A stretch of 64,000 nt of DNA, taken from positions 124,001 through 188,000 of the forward strand of contig NZ_BAKK01000003.1 in assembly GCF_000614145.1 (NCBI RefSeq), in the 5' to 3' direction. Below the pieces are notes generated by a model, which saw only the letters and a list, made by a program, of their open reading frames with translations, made no database searches and had not been told where the DNA came from. Position numbers and translations under genes: made by a program. Position 1 is the first letter of the stretch, and each line of letters begins with the position of its first letter. Source of the DNA: Bacteroides faecichinchillae JCM 17102 (GTDB lineage: Bacteria; Bacteroidota; Bacteroidia; Bacteroidales; Bacteroidaceae). Positions 36,388-45,101 of this stretch are shown here, piece after piece.

Positions 36388-37665
36388 ATGATGGCAGATT
36401 TAGCAAAAGGAACAAGAATATCTCTCACGAATGGAGGTTGTGTAACCATCATCAAGGAATTAGGTCGAGGTGGACAAGGTATTGTCTATCTCGTAGATTT
36501 GAATGGCCAACAAAAGGTTCTGAAGTGGTATCTGACTGCACCAGACGAGAAGTTTTACAGAAATCTCGAAAAGAATATCATGAATGGTGCTCCTTCTGAT
36601 GCATTCCTATGGCCAGAGCATTTGACAAACCGTCAACTTGGTAGCTTTGGTTATGTTATGCAACTGAGACCAAAGAATTACTATGAGTTCGGCAATTATT
36701 TGCTCGCCAAGGTTTGTTTCAAGTCTTTTACAGCAATGTTGGCTGCAGCTATGAAGATCTGTGATGGATTCATGATGCTTCATCGTTGTGGCTACAGTTA
36801 TCAAGACCTAAACGATGGCAACTTCTTCATAGACCCAACCAATGGCGATGTGCTAATCTGCGATAATGACAACGTAATGCCTCAGGGCGAGAAATCTGGC
36901 ATTATGGGTAAGGCTCGTTATATGGCTCCTGAGATTGTTGCTGGTGGTATTCCAGACAAGAGAAGCGACAGATTTTCGCTTTCTGTCATTCTGTTTATGC
37001 TCTTCTATGCTAACCACCCATTTGAAGGAGAACGAGTCATTGCATGTCCTTGTATGACGGAAAGCTATGAGCGTAAGTTCTATGGAAGTGAAGCTATCTT
37101 TATTTATGATCCGACAAATAATACCAATCGTCCTGTGAGAGGAATCCATCAGAATGTCATCAGACGTTGGTTTGTATTCCCATCTATCCTTCGTGAAACT
37201 TTCGAACGTGAGTTCAGTCAGGATTATCTACATAATCCAGAGAAACGAATGATTGAACAGAATTGGGAGAAGATCATTTCACGAGTTCGTGATCAATTGG
37301 TCATCTGTCCTACTTGTAAAGAAGAAACCTTTGTTGAAACCAATGGAGCCGTTGGTAAGTGTATCAACCGAGGATGCAACATTGACATCTCCAAGCGTCT
37401 GTTTATCAATAACAGATCATTGCCTCTCACCGATAAGACAGAGATCTTTATTGATAACGATAATACGCCAGATGCAATTGTTTCAAAAGATGCCAATGGC
37501 GTATTGATAATTAGGAATATCTCATCAGACAAATGGACGGTCGAAACACCAAGTGGCAAGGTCAAGACCGTAGAATCGCAAGGTATTATGCCTGTAAAAG
37601 AAGGATTAAAAATAATGTTCAAAATCCGTGAGATTCCTTATCGAGGAGAAATGACAAATATTTAA
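36388..37665 (+). CDS. Serine/threonine protein kinase with C-terminal zinc ribbon
   Basis: 425 residues. Gly loop GRGGQGIVY (26-34), Lys46 in VLKW, catalytic loop YQDLNDGN with Asp140 and Asn145, Mg-binding DND (159-161, DFG variant), and APE in MAPEIV. A CPTC...C...C zinc ribbon (about 309-335) and a small beta-rich C-terminus (FHA-like in size, with IFIDNDNTPDAIVSKDANGVLIIRN) follow. No membrane helix. With the vWA and PP2C genes just downstream it forms the TerY-P triad known from Ter-type stress systems. It probably phosphorylates a partner encoded in the same operon; the substrate is unknown. Confidence 0.88.
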   Translation: MMADLAKGTRISLTNGGCVTIIKELGRGGQGIVYLVDLNGQQKVLKWYLTAPDEKFYRNLEKNIMNGAPSDAFLWPEHLTNRQLGSFGYVMQLRPKNYYEFGNYLLAKVCFKSFTAMLAAAMKICDGFMMLHRCGYSYQDLNDGNFFIDPTNGDVLICDNDNVMPQGEKSGIMGKARYMAPEIVAGGIPDKRSDRFSLSVILFMLFYANHPFEGERVIACPCMTESYERKFYGSEAIFIYDPTNNTNRPVRGIHQNVIRRWFVFPSILRETFEREFSQDYLHNPEKRMIEQNWEKIISRVRDQLVICPTCKEETFVETNGAVGKCINRGCNIDISKRLFINNRSLPLTDKTEIFIDNDNTPDAIVSKDANGVLIIRNISSDKWTVETPSGKVKTVESQGIMPVKEGLKIMFKIREIPYRGEMTNI

Positions 37666-37676
37666 TTTTTACAACA

Positions 37677-38420
37677 ATGGGACTTTTAGATGACGTGGTA
37701 AGTGTCCCACGCAGAACAATGACACTTTTCTTTGTAATCGACACATCAGGTAGTATGGCAGGTAACAAGATTGGTGCCGTTAATGATGCTGTTGAGAACG
37801 TACTTCCTATACTTGATGAGATTTCTGCATCCAATCCAGATGCCGAAATCAAGGTAGCAGCTCTTGAGTTTTCAAGTGGCTGTAACTGGCTTTATGACGA
37901 ACCAAAGCTTGCATCAGAGTTTGTATGGCAGGATGTAAGTGCAAGTGGTCTAACTTCACTTGGTGCTGCTTGTCAGGAGCTCAACACAAAACTCTCTCGC
38001 AATGGGTTTATGCAGACCCCAAGCGGAAGTTTTGCTCCTGCAATTATTCTCCTTTCTGATGGTGGGCCTACAGACGATTTCTATGGAGGTTTGTCAAAAC
38101 TGAAGGCAAACAACTGGTTCAAGAATGCGATTAAGATAGCTATCGCCATTGGTGATGATGCAGACAAGGATGTTCTCACTCAGTTCACTGGAACGAATGA
38201 GGCAGTATTTACAGTTCACAATATTGATGCCTTAAAGCAAATCATTCGAGTTGTAGCCGTTACCTCTTCGCAGATTGGTAGCAAGAGTAGTACTGCTGGC
38301 GATACCACAAAGCAGGAACAGGTTATCAAGGATGTAACCGAAGCAACCAAGGATATTGACGGAGCTCAGTCAGAGGCTGCTCCTGCGAATTATACTGATA
38401 ATTACGACGATTGGGATTAA
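37677..38420 (+). CDS. TerY-like von Willebrand factor A domain protein
   Basis: 247 residues. The vWA domain spans about 14-205, with an intact MIDAS motif DTSGSM (22-27), a later Thr in SGLTSLG and the Asp-containing LLSDGGPTDDF. The C-terminus is Thr/Glu-rich and disordered in appearance. TerY proteins are metal-binding scaffolds that sit with a kinase and PP2C phosphatase. The zinc ribbon that TerY normally carries at its C-terminus is here a separate gene (36016-36378). Spaced 11 bp after the kinase and 15 bp before the phosphatase. Confidence 0.88.
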   Translation: MGLLDDVVSVPRRTMTLFFVIDTSGSMAGNKIGAVNDAVENVLPILDEISASNPDAEIKVAALEFSSGCNWLYDEPKLASEFVWQDVSASGLTSLGAACQELNTKLSRNGFMQTPSGSFAPAIILLSDGGPTDDFYGGLSKLKANNWFKNAIKIAIAIGDDADKDVLTQFTGTNEAVFTVHNIDALKQIIRVVAVTSSQIGSKSSTAGDTTKQEQVIKDVTEATKDIDGAQSEAAPANYTDNYDDWD

Positions 38421-38435
38421 ACCAAGTTTTCTTTG

Positions 38436-39692
38436 ATGGAGAAATTAGTTCATTTTTGTCAAGGAGAAAGCCATAAAGCAACAGGTAAAGTATGTCAGGA
38501 CTATGCAATGTGTAGTACTGATAATGGTATTGCAGTGGCTGTCTTGAGTGATGGACATGGTGGCAGCAGGTATTTCAGAAGTGATGTCGGTTCAAAGACA
38601 ATAGTTGAATGTGCTTTCAAGAAAGTAATGGGATTTGTTGAAAATATAGATTCCAGCATATTTGAGGGAAAACCATTTACAGCAGTATCGGCGTTGACTA
38701 CCGAGCGCAAAGAAGAGAATCTACGAAAGAACAGTAAAGTGGATGATCAACTGAACCAGTTGTTTAAGTCAATCATATTCGGATGGAGAACTATGGTAGA
38801 ACAACATGTAAAAGAAAATCCATTTACCGATGAAGAACTTAAGTTGATTACCGACCCACAAGATCCTCACTCCATAGACATGACATACGGCTGTACATTG
38901 ATGTGTTATGTCAGAACACCAATGTACTGGTTTGCTTTCCACCTCGGAGATGGGAAGTGTTTCTCTTTTGATGGAGATGGTAATTGGAATGAACCTATCC
39001 CTTGGGATGAACGATGTTTTCTGAATAAGACAACATCCATTTGTGATACAGATGTGCTATCTGAATTCCGCTATTGCTATCAAGGCAATGGAGATTATCC
39101 TGTAGCTGTTTTCCTTGCTTCTGATGGATTGGACGACTCTTTCGGAGAGTCATACAATCAGGCGAACTTCTATATTCAGATATTGAAGCTCATTGCTAAC
39201 ACGTCAAACAATGATGCACAGAAAGAAATAGAAGATACGCTTCCGCAGTTAAGCAAGATTGGAAGTCAGGACGATATGTCTGTAGCTTGCCTATATGACG
39301 AAAAGGAATTAGAATCCATTCTACCTAAGCTCATACTATGGCAAAGAAGCAACGTGGAGAAACAGATTGCTGCTGTTAATGAGAAAATTCTGGTAGCAAA
39401 AGCTAAGATGTCGAAATACTCCCCTCTTAAAATTTATACAAAGAAGGAATTGATAGAGGCCCAGTATGCTCAGACAGATATTGAACGACTGTTTATTTCC
39501 AAACGAGAACTAGCTACCAAGTATAACCGATTCACAAGTGAACTCCCATCAACATCGTCTCATACAGATTACGATGACGAAATAGGATTATATGAGTATA
39601 AGGAGGAGGAAAAGCTCCAAACTCTGACTGCTGAACAAATAAGAAAACGTTTGAGAGTTTTGAGTCATCCGATGTATAAATTCGACATATGA
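38436..39692 (+). CDS. PP2C-family serine/threonine phosphatase
   Basis: 418 residues from the ATG at 38436 (an in-frame TTG precedes it by one codon). Metal-binding motifs: SDGHGG (Asp39), FHLGDG (about 170), LASDGLDDSF (about 228) and GSQDDMSVACL (about 283), all as in PP2C enzymes. A C-terminal extension (about 295-418) contains a coiled coil and ends without further domain. It likely reverses the action of the neighbouring kinase. One base separates it from the next gene, so the two are coupled. Confidence 0.88.
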   Translation: MEKLVHFCQGESHKATGKVCQDYAMCSTDNGIAVAVLSDGHGGSRYFRSDVGSKTIVECAFKKVMGFVENIDSSIFEGKPFTAVSALTTERKEENLRKNSKVDDQLNQLFKSIIFGWRTMVEQHVKENPFTDEELKLITDPQDPHSIDMTYGCTLMCYVRTPMYWFAFHLGDGKCFSFDGDGNWNEPIPWDERCFLNKTTSICDTDVLSEFRYCYQGNGDYPVAVFLASDGLDDSFGESYNQANFYIQILKLIANTSNNDAQKEIEDTLPQLSKIGSQDDMSVACLYDEKELESILPKLILWQRSNVEKQIAAVNEKILVAKAKMSKYSPLKIYTKKELIEAQYAQTDIERLFISKRELATKYNRFTSELPSTSSHTDYDDEIGLYEYKEEEKLQTLTAEQIRKRLRVLSHPMYKFDI

Positions 39693-39693
39693 C

Positions 39694-41136
39694 ATGAATA
39701 AGAAATATCAATTACATACAGGCATAAAGGATATTATCCAAACGAATGGTATAGAACCCATTCGAACCGTTCAGTTGGCTAATATCCTTGCTGACTATTC
39801 AGCCTACGATGAATATCCTGCCACTAAGGTTGTTCTGAAAGATGTACTGACCACTGGTTATGGGCAACGCATTTACAATACCTTCAATGAGTCTGGCAAA
39901 AATTATCTTGCGGAAATAGAAATGATTAAGCAAGATTACAGTAAAAAATCAAAGTTCAAGAAAGACGTTGTCAATTATGTGTTCGACTCTATATGCTACG
40001 GCTTAGGACTAAAGACAGCCGTCAAGGAACCTTCAAGCAATAGCTTTGATCCATACATAAACGAGTCGGATAACATACTGGATAAACTTCCAGGAATGTT
40101 GGCAGAGTTGAAGAAAGAATATGATGAGGCGTTGAAGTCCCTTCTTGTACTTCCAAAAGATATTATTTGGGATGCAGTTGCTTATTATCCAGCGTCAGCA
40201 GAGAATCAGCTGTATTTGATAGAAGGCAAGATTCATGTCATCAGCAATCAATTGGGTATCAACGATAACAACTGGTGCAAGAATCTGAAGGAAAAGACTT
40301 TGAACAGTCATAGACAAAGGAAGGTAAACTCTGTCAAAGAAGTATTGGATGCAAAGAAGATAGATTTCACTAACCTATTGAATACCGCACTTGTCAAGCC
40401 ATCAGCTTCCTACATCAGCAAGTCTGGACACTATGCTTCTGATAAACTGTCTGACATCGAAAAATTGGAATCAGAGATAAAAGGTCTATATGGTGAAATG
40501 GGTGTTAAGTATGATGATTGGTGCAAAATAGAAAAGAACAGAATCTTGTCACCATACGTTGTTTCTGATAGTAGTCGCCTTCGTCAGATGCTGTTGAAGA
40601 TAGCAATGCCAGCAGCCATGTTCTGCGGAGTTGGCTATTATGGCGGAACTTATGCAGTATCTACTGACGAAATCAACGCTTATGAGCAAAGGATGAAAGC
40701 AGCAGACGGTTATCTTGCTAATGGAAATTACGGAAAAGCCATTGCAGGTTTTATACAAGCCTCCAACCAGTATGACGGAAGTTTCAGAACATCATCTTAT
40801 AAGGATGAAGCATTGTCACAGGCAGATGTTTGTTTCGCAAAGATGCAAGACCAAGTAACCCTTTTGATAGATGGAAAGCAATACGGACAGATACTTGCCC
40901 TTATGAATTCTATTCCAACGGAATACTTGGCTGCAAATCAGAATAAGAGCGACTGGATTGAAAAGACCAAAATAGATCTGCAAAACACAGTAGCAGAAGA
41001 AGTTGACCAACTGGCAGAAATAATTTCGTTCAACGGAGGTCATCTAACGGAGGACGGTAAGAAATACCTTGATCAACTTTTGGCTGTATCTCCCGACAAC
41101 TATTGGTTGAACCTTATTAAGACGAAAGAAAAATGA
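39694..41136 (+). CDS. Single-pass membrane protein with TPR-like periplasmic part, unknown function
   Basis: 480 residues. The first ~295 are helical and charged (cytosolic by the positive-inside rule), beginning HTGIKDIIQTNGIEPIRTVQLANILADY. One membrane helix lies at about 299-322 (MLLKIAMPAAMFCGVGYYGGTY). The C-terminal part has a TPR-like pair (MKAADGYLANGNYGKAIAGFIQAS). No family is recognised. Placed between the phosphatase and HxsA, with the HxsA start overlapping its stop (ATGA), it could carry the phosphorylation signal to the envelope side. That role is inference. Confidence 0.6.
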   Translation: MNKKYQLHTGIKDIIQTNGIEPIRTVQLANILADYSAYDEYPATKVVLKDVLTTGYGQRIYNTFNESGKNYLAEIEMIKQDYSKKSKFKKDVVNYVFDSICYGLGLKTAVKEPSSNSFDPYINESDNILDKLPGMLAELKKEYDEALKSLLVLPKDIIWDAVAYYPASAENQLYLIEGKIHVISNQLGINDNNWCKNLKEKTLNSHRQRKVNSVKEVLDAKKIDFTNLLNTALVKPSASYISKSGHYASDKLSDIEKLESEIKGLYGEMGVKYDDWCKIEKNRILSPYVVSDSSRLRQMLLKIAMPAAMFCGVGYYGGTYAVSTDEINAYEQRMKAADGYLANGNYGKAIAGFIQASNQYDGSFRTSSYKDEALSQADVCFAKMQDQVTLLIDGKQYGQILALMNSIPTEYLAANQNKSDWIEKTKIDLQNTVAEEVDQLAEIISFNGGHLTEDGKKYLDQLLAVSPDNYWLNLIKTKEK

Positions 41137-42029
41137 AGAATTCAGCAAAAAACAAAATAAAGGCATTGTTGCTTTCTGCTGCTGCGGCATTATTGCCAAC
41201 TCATGCTCAAGCAGAAGAAACCGCCACTTTTATGCCTGACCTTGGCAATAATGATGATTTCTTCGGTGAGACTAAACGCTCATGGGGAAAGGTATTCAAG
41301 AATATAGCAAAACTCGATAAGAATGGTGAGGTGAAATACATTGCAAGCCATCGTTCGCACATGTCACATCGTTCAGGTGGTGGCGGTGGTGGATCTGGTC
41401 ACAGGTCACACTACTCTCATTATTCATCATACGGAGGTGGTTCAAGTCATTACTCATCAAGTTCTCGTAGCAGCTCGTATTCTTACAGCAAACCTAAGCC
41501 AAAGACTGCAGGTGATTATTCAATCGGTGATAGAACATTAAAGACAGGTATCCATGGAAGTGACGTAACCTCACTTACAGGCTACCTTGCAACAGCTTTA
41601 TACATCAACCGCTCTTGGATAAAGGAAAAGGAGGGCTATTGTCTCTATGATGCTACCATAGCATCCGCTGTCAAGCACTTCCAAAAGGATGCAGGTTTAC
41701 CTCAGACTGGTATTGCAGACCAAACTACCATTAATAAGTTGAAGTCATGGAATAATAGCAAGACAACCGTTATCCTTGGTACTCGTGAGTTATCGTATTC
41801 AGAATCATCAACCGATAAGGGTACTGATGTGACAGAACTTGTGAACTTGTTGACCAAGGCTGGATTCGCTCCTGATCCGAAGAAGATTGTCATGACAAAT
41901 GATGGTAGAACAGAGTTTACTAAGGATATTGCAACAGCAGTTCGTTTCTTCCAAGCATACAACAACCTTAGTGTTACAGGAAGAGCTAATGGGGCAACTA
42001 TCAAAGCGTTAAAAACAAAGGCACAATAA
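41133..42029 (+). CDS. hxsA: His-Xaa-Ser repeat protein HxsA with peptidoglycan-binding domains
   Basis: 298 residues. Signal peptide to about residue 27 (LLPTHAQA-EE). The His-Xaa-Ser region is HRSHMSHRS, a Gly run, then HRSHYSHYSSYGGGSSHYSS (about 72-115), followed by two PG_binding_1-type domains (about 133-205, with SAVKHFQKDAGLPQTGIADQTTINKL, and 215-296, with TAVRFFQAYNNLSVTG). This is the defining HxsA layout. The His/Ser part is the presumed substrate of HxsB/HxsC, and the binding domains would hold the product on the cell wall. The modification is not known. Confidence 0.9.
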   Translation: MKNSAKNKIKALLLSAAAALLPTHAQAEETATFMPDLGNNDDFFGETKRSWGKVFKNIAKLDKNGEVKYIASHRSHMSHRSGGGGGGSGHRSHYSHYSSYGGGSSHYSSSSRSSSYSYSKPKPKTAGDYSIGDRTLKTGIHGSDVTSLTGYLATALYINRSWIKEKEGYCLYDATIASAVKHFQKDAGLPQTGIADQTTINKLKSWNNSKTTVILGTRELSYSESSTDKGTDVTELVNLLTKAGFAPDPKKIVMTNDGRTEFTKDIATAVRFFQAYNNLSVTGRANGATIKALKTKAQ

Positions 42030-42030
42030 C

Positions 42031-42545
42031 ATGAATAAAATAGCATCAAATATAATAAAGTCTTTATTAGTTGCATCTGTATTTTCCATATCGGGAAATG
42101 ATGTAGAAGATACAAACGACTATATGTATACTATAGGAAATAATGATGATGAACAAACAGTTACGAGTAAGAAGAAATCTATTATAAAAAACGTCATAAA
42201 ATTAAATGGAAATGGTAAGTTTACTTTGATCGCTGGCCATCGTTCTCATTATTCTCACCGCTCACATTATTCAGGGAGAAGAAGCAGATGTACTTCATTT
42301 AGGTCACCTATAGAAATGGTGTTGGGAGACAGGGCTATCTTAAAAGGAATGTATGGAGCTGACATAGATATGTTAGCTGCGATTTTGGACTCTAAAGTCT
42401 ATACGACAAACAACACGTGACTAAAATCAAAGGTATGACATGCTTTGATTTTAGAATGGAGCAATGCATAAGGAATATACAGGCAAAGTATGGTATGACT
42501 GTAGATGGAGTATGCACCCGTGAAGTTCTTTCCAAAATTCTATAA
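42031..42545 (+). pseudogene. Second, shorter HxsA-like protein (frameshifted)
   Basis: The frame from 42031 encodes an N-terminal signal-like helix, a GNNDDE stretch shared with HxsA and the region GHRSHYSHRSHYSGRRSR (about 71-88). It then enters a PG-binding-like domain and ends at TGA 42418. The domain continues in the -1 frame (TKIKGMTCFDFRMEQCIRNIQAKYGMTVDGVCTREVLSKIL) to a TAA at 42543, aligning with the first HxsA domain. Restored length is about 171 residues. A paralogous HxsA beside the first is the expected two-substrate layout. Broken here, or misread by one base. Confidence 0.75.
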
Positions 42546-42548
42546 CCT

Positions 42549-42836
42549 ATGGAAATAAAAATAGATAGAAATATATATTCGGACTCTTGCATATCCAAGG
42601 TTGTATATTTATTGTCTGAAAAATTTAGTATAGCAAGAACCTTTGTCAACAATTACGAGATTCTTACAATAATTCATAAAACAGACGATGATTTTGATGT
42701 CAACGATTTTTGGGATAAAATGAATGACTTTAAGTTAAGGGAAATCATCAATATAGAGACCAAGGACATTAAAACAATTTTATATGCAAAGGCATTTGGT
42801 GAATTTGACAATTTAGACGAAAATGATTTCGATTAA
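42549..42836 (+). CDS. hxsD: His-Xaa-Ser system protein HxsD
   Basis: 95 residues. IDRNIYSDSCISKVVYLLSEKFSI and a C-terminal LREIINIETKDIKTILYAKAFGEF match the small HxsD protein always found with HxsB/HxsC. No catalytic motif. It is likely a leader- or substrate-recognition partner, as small RRE-like proteins do in other peptide-modification systems (inference). Its stop lies 14 bp inside hxsB. Confidence 0.85.
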   Translation: MEIKIDRNIYSDSCISKVVYLLSEKFSIARTFVNNYEILTIIHKTDDDFDVNDFWDKMNDFKLREIINIETKDIKTILYAKAFGEFDNLDENDFD

Positions 42837-44232
42837 TAAATATCACATACTTCCATTTAACTTTATCAGGATCAAGAATAAAGAGGTTCTGGTAAATGAA
42901 TTAGGAGACATGATTGTCGTTCCAACTGGTACCGCATGCCGTTTAGTGAACAAGGAAGTTATTGAGGAAGAGTTGTTCAAAAGCCTTTATGCCAATTTCT
43001 TTGTAACAAACAATTATTTCTCCTCATTGATGAATGTCTATGCCGCCAGACTTAGAGAGAAGAAAGGTTTTCTGGACAACTTTACCTCACTCCATATATT
43101 CGTCTTAACCCTTCGTTGCAATCAGAATTGTGTGTATTGTCAAGCATCAAGTCAAGATGAGGTAAGCAAGCATTGTTCTATGAGCTTTCATACAATGGGC
43201 AAAGCTGTGGAGTTGATGTTTAAGTCTCGCTCTCCATTTCTTACAATGGAGTTTCAAGGTGGAGAACCTACATTGGAACCCAAGCTGATTAGATATGGCA
43301 TAGAACGCGCAGAAGAAACAAACAAGACTGAGAAAAGGAAGATAGATTACGTTCTCTGTACGAATAGCATAAATCTGACAGAGGAGATAATGGATATTTG
43401 CCAAACCTACCATGTGCTGATTTCTACATCTCTTGATGGTCCTGAATGGCTACATAATAGAAACAGAGGCAAGAAAGATAGTTATGAGAAGGTTGTTGCC
43501 GGTATAACAAAGGCAAGAGAATTATTAGGGTATGACCAAGTCTCTGCTTTGATGACCGCATCGGAAGAAGGTGTTTTTCACCCTATTGAGATAGTTGATG
43601 AATACTATCGATTTGGCTTCAACAGCATCTTCCTAAGAGCATTAAATCCTTACGGACTTGCAAGAGACAATTCCGATTGGGACGTATATACAGACAAGTT
43701 CATTGATTTCTACAAGAAAGCCCTTAATTACATTATAGAGCTTAACCTTAACGGAAAGTTTTTCATTGAGGAGTTTGCTGCTATCATTCTCCGAAAGATG
43801 CTAACACCTTTCTGTACAGGTTTTGTTGACTTGCAATCACCAGCAGGCATCATAAATTCTGTCCTTGTATATAATTATGACGGCTATGTATATGCATCAG
43901 ATGAGTCACGTATGCTGGCAGAATTCAATGACTACACTTTCCGCTTGGGAAGTGTGGATGACAAATATGAAGATATTGTCTATGGTCAGAAGGCAAGAGA
44001 ATTGGGAAAGATATGGTGTAACGAGACGATAGCAGGTTGCTCTGATTGTCCGATACGAGTGTATTGTGGTGCTGATCCAGTACGTAACTATTCTACCCAA
44101 GGTGATACGTATGGTTACAGACCAAACTCATGGTTATGCAGGAAGAACAAAGCCATCATCGAGTACATTATAGAATTAATAGTAACGCGTCATGATGAGG
44201 TGATGCCGATATTCAAAAGTTGGTTGGTATGA
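42823..44232 (+). CDS. hxsB: His-Xaa-Ser system radical SAM maturase HxsB
   Basis: 469 residues. An N-terminal extension (1-90) with an RRE-like beta/helix look precedes the radical SAM core. The CNQNCVYC motif (Cys99, Cys103, Cys106) binds the 4Fe-4S cluster, and GGEPTLEP is the SAM-binding GGE. The C-terminal CSDCPIRVYCGADP...C resembles a SPASM/Twitch extension that binds extra clusters. It should form carbon-centred cross-links or other changes in the His-Xaa-Ser region of HxsA. The stop overlaps the hxsC start (ATGA). Confidence 0.92.
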   Translation: MISINKYHILPFNFIRIKNKEVLVNELGDMIVVPTGTACRLVNKEVIEEELFKSLYANFFVTNNYFSSLMNVYAARLREKKGFLDNFTSLHIFVLTLRCNQNCVYCQASSQDEVSKHCSMSFHTMGKAVELMFKSRSPFLTMEFQGGEPTLEPKLIRYGIERAEETNKTEKRKIDYVLCTNSINLTEEIMDICQTYHVLISTSLDGPEWLHNRNRGKKDSYEKVVAGITKARELLGYDQVSALMTASEEGVFHPIEIVDEYYRFGFNSIFLRALNPYGLARDNSDWDVYTDKFIDFYKKALNYIIELNLNGKFFIEEFAAIILRKMLTPFCTGFVDLQSPAGIINSVLVYNYDGYVYASDESRMLAEFNDYTFRLGSVDDKYEDIVYGQKARELGKIWCNETIAGCSDCPIRVYCGADPVRNYSTQGDTYGYRPNSWLCRKNKAIIEYIIELIVTRHDEVMPIFKSWLV

Positions 44233-45101
44233 AACAAAGACCATTAGACATATTATCTAACGACAATACTTTGTTCTGTACGGAACAGTGTAACAATCAT
44301 TGTCTGATGTGCTGTCAACCACCGATAAATGTTGATGACATTGATTGGTTGTACGAAGAAAACCTGTTACGCATACAAAACGCTCCTAAGGATTTACCCA
44401 TAATAGGTATTACAGGAGGTGAGCCAACTTTATTAGGCGAAAAGCTAATCTCTCTCATAAAGTATATTCGTGAGCAACTTCCTGACACTGATATTCACAT
44501 TCTTAGCAATGGTCGCAATTTCAAAGATGCAGATTACACATCTGCTTTAGTGGAAGCTGGTGAAGGACGTATCATCTTCGGCATACCTTTACATTCCGAT
44601 TTTTACAAGGATCATGATATAATTGCAGGAGCAAAGGGTGCTTTTGAGGAAACCATAATAGGACTGTACAACTTGGCATCTGTAGGAGCGTGTATTGAAC
44701 TGAGAATAGTAATGAATAAGCTTAACTACAGAAGGTTATTGCCTATGGCAGAATTTATCCACAAGAATCTACCTTTTGTTGCATGGATAGCATTCATGGG
44801 TATGGAATATACAGGATATGCCATCAAGAATTCTAAAAATATTTGGATTGAGCCGAAGGATTATATTGCACATCTATTGAATGTAGTAAAATTTCTGGAT
44901 GAATGGCGCTACAATGTGTGTATATACAACATACCGTTGTGCCTCTTGCCCGATAGCTTCCATGATTTTGCCCAAAAGAGCATATCAGATTGGAAGAACG
45001 ACTATCCTGACATCTGCCAAGAATGTAAAAAGAAAGAAATGTGTTGTGGCTTGTTCACAACATCAATAAAACCATACGAAGGATTAAAAGCGATACAATA
45101 A
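44229..45101 (+). CDS. hxsC: His-Xaa-Ser system radical SAM maturase HxsC
   Basis: 290 residues from the ATG at 44229 that overlaps the hxsB stop. The radical SAM motif is CNNHCLMC (Cys21, Cys25, Cys28) and the SAM-binding GGEP lies near residue 62. The end has a CQECKKKEMCCG cysteine cluster that could bind a further cluster. The second radical SAM enzyme of the system, shorter than HxsB and without the N-terminal extension. The next gene starts inside its stop codon (TAATG). Confidence 0.92.
   Translation: MKQRPLDILSNDNTLFCTEQCNNHCLMCCQPPINVDDIDWLYEENLLRIQNAPKDLPIIGITGGEPTLLGEKLISLIKYIREQLPDTDIHILSNGRNFKDADYTSALVEAGEGRIIFGIPLHSDFYKDHDIIAGAKGAFEETIIGLYNLASVGACIELRIVMNKLNYRRLLPMAEFIHKNLPFVAWIAFMGMEYTGYAIKNSKNIWIEPKDYIAHLLNVVKFLDEWRYNVCIYNIPLCLLPDSFHDFAQKSISDWKNDYPDICQECKKKEMCCGLFTTSIKPYEGLKAIQ

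Noticed and set aside
41133..42420. HxsA His/Ser-rich part as a mis-translated low-complexity repeat
   Set aside because: Both copies sit in clear secreted proteins beside hxsD/hxsB/hxsC and match the known HxsA layout.
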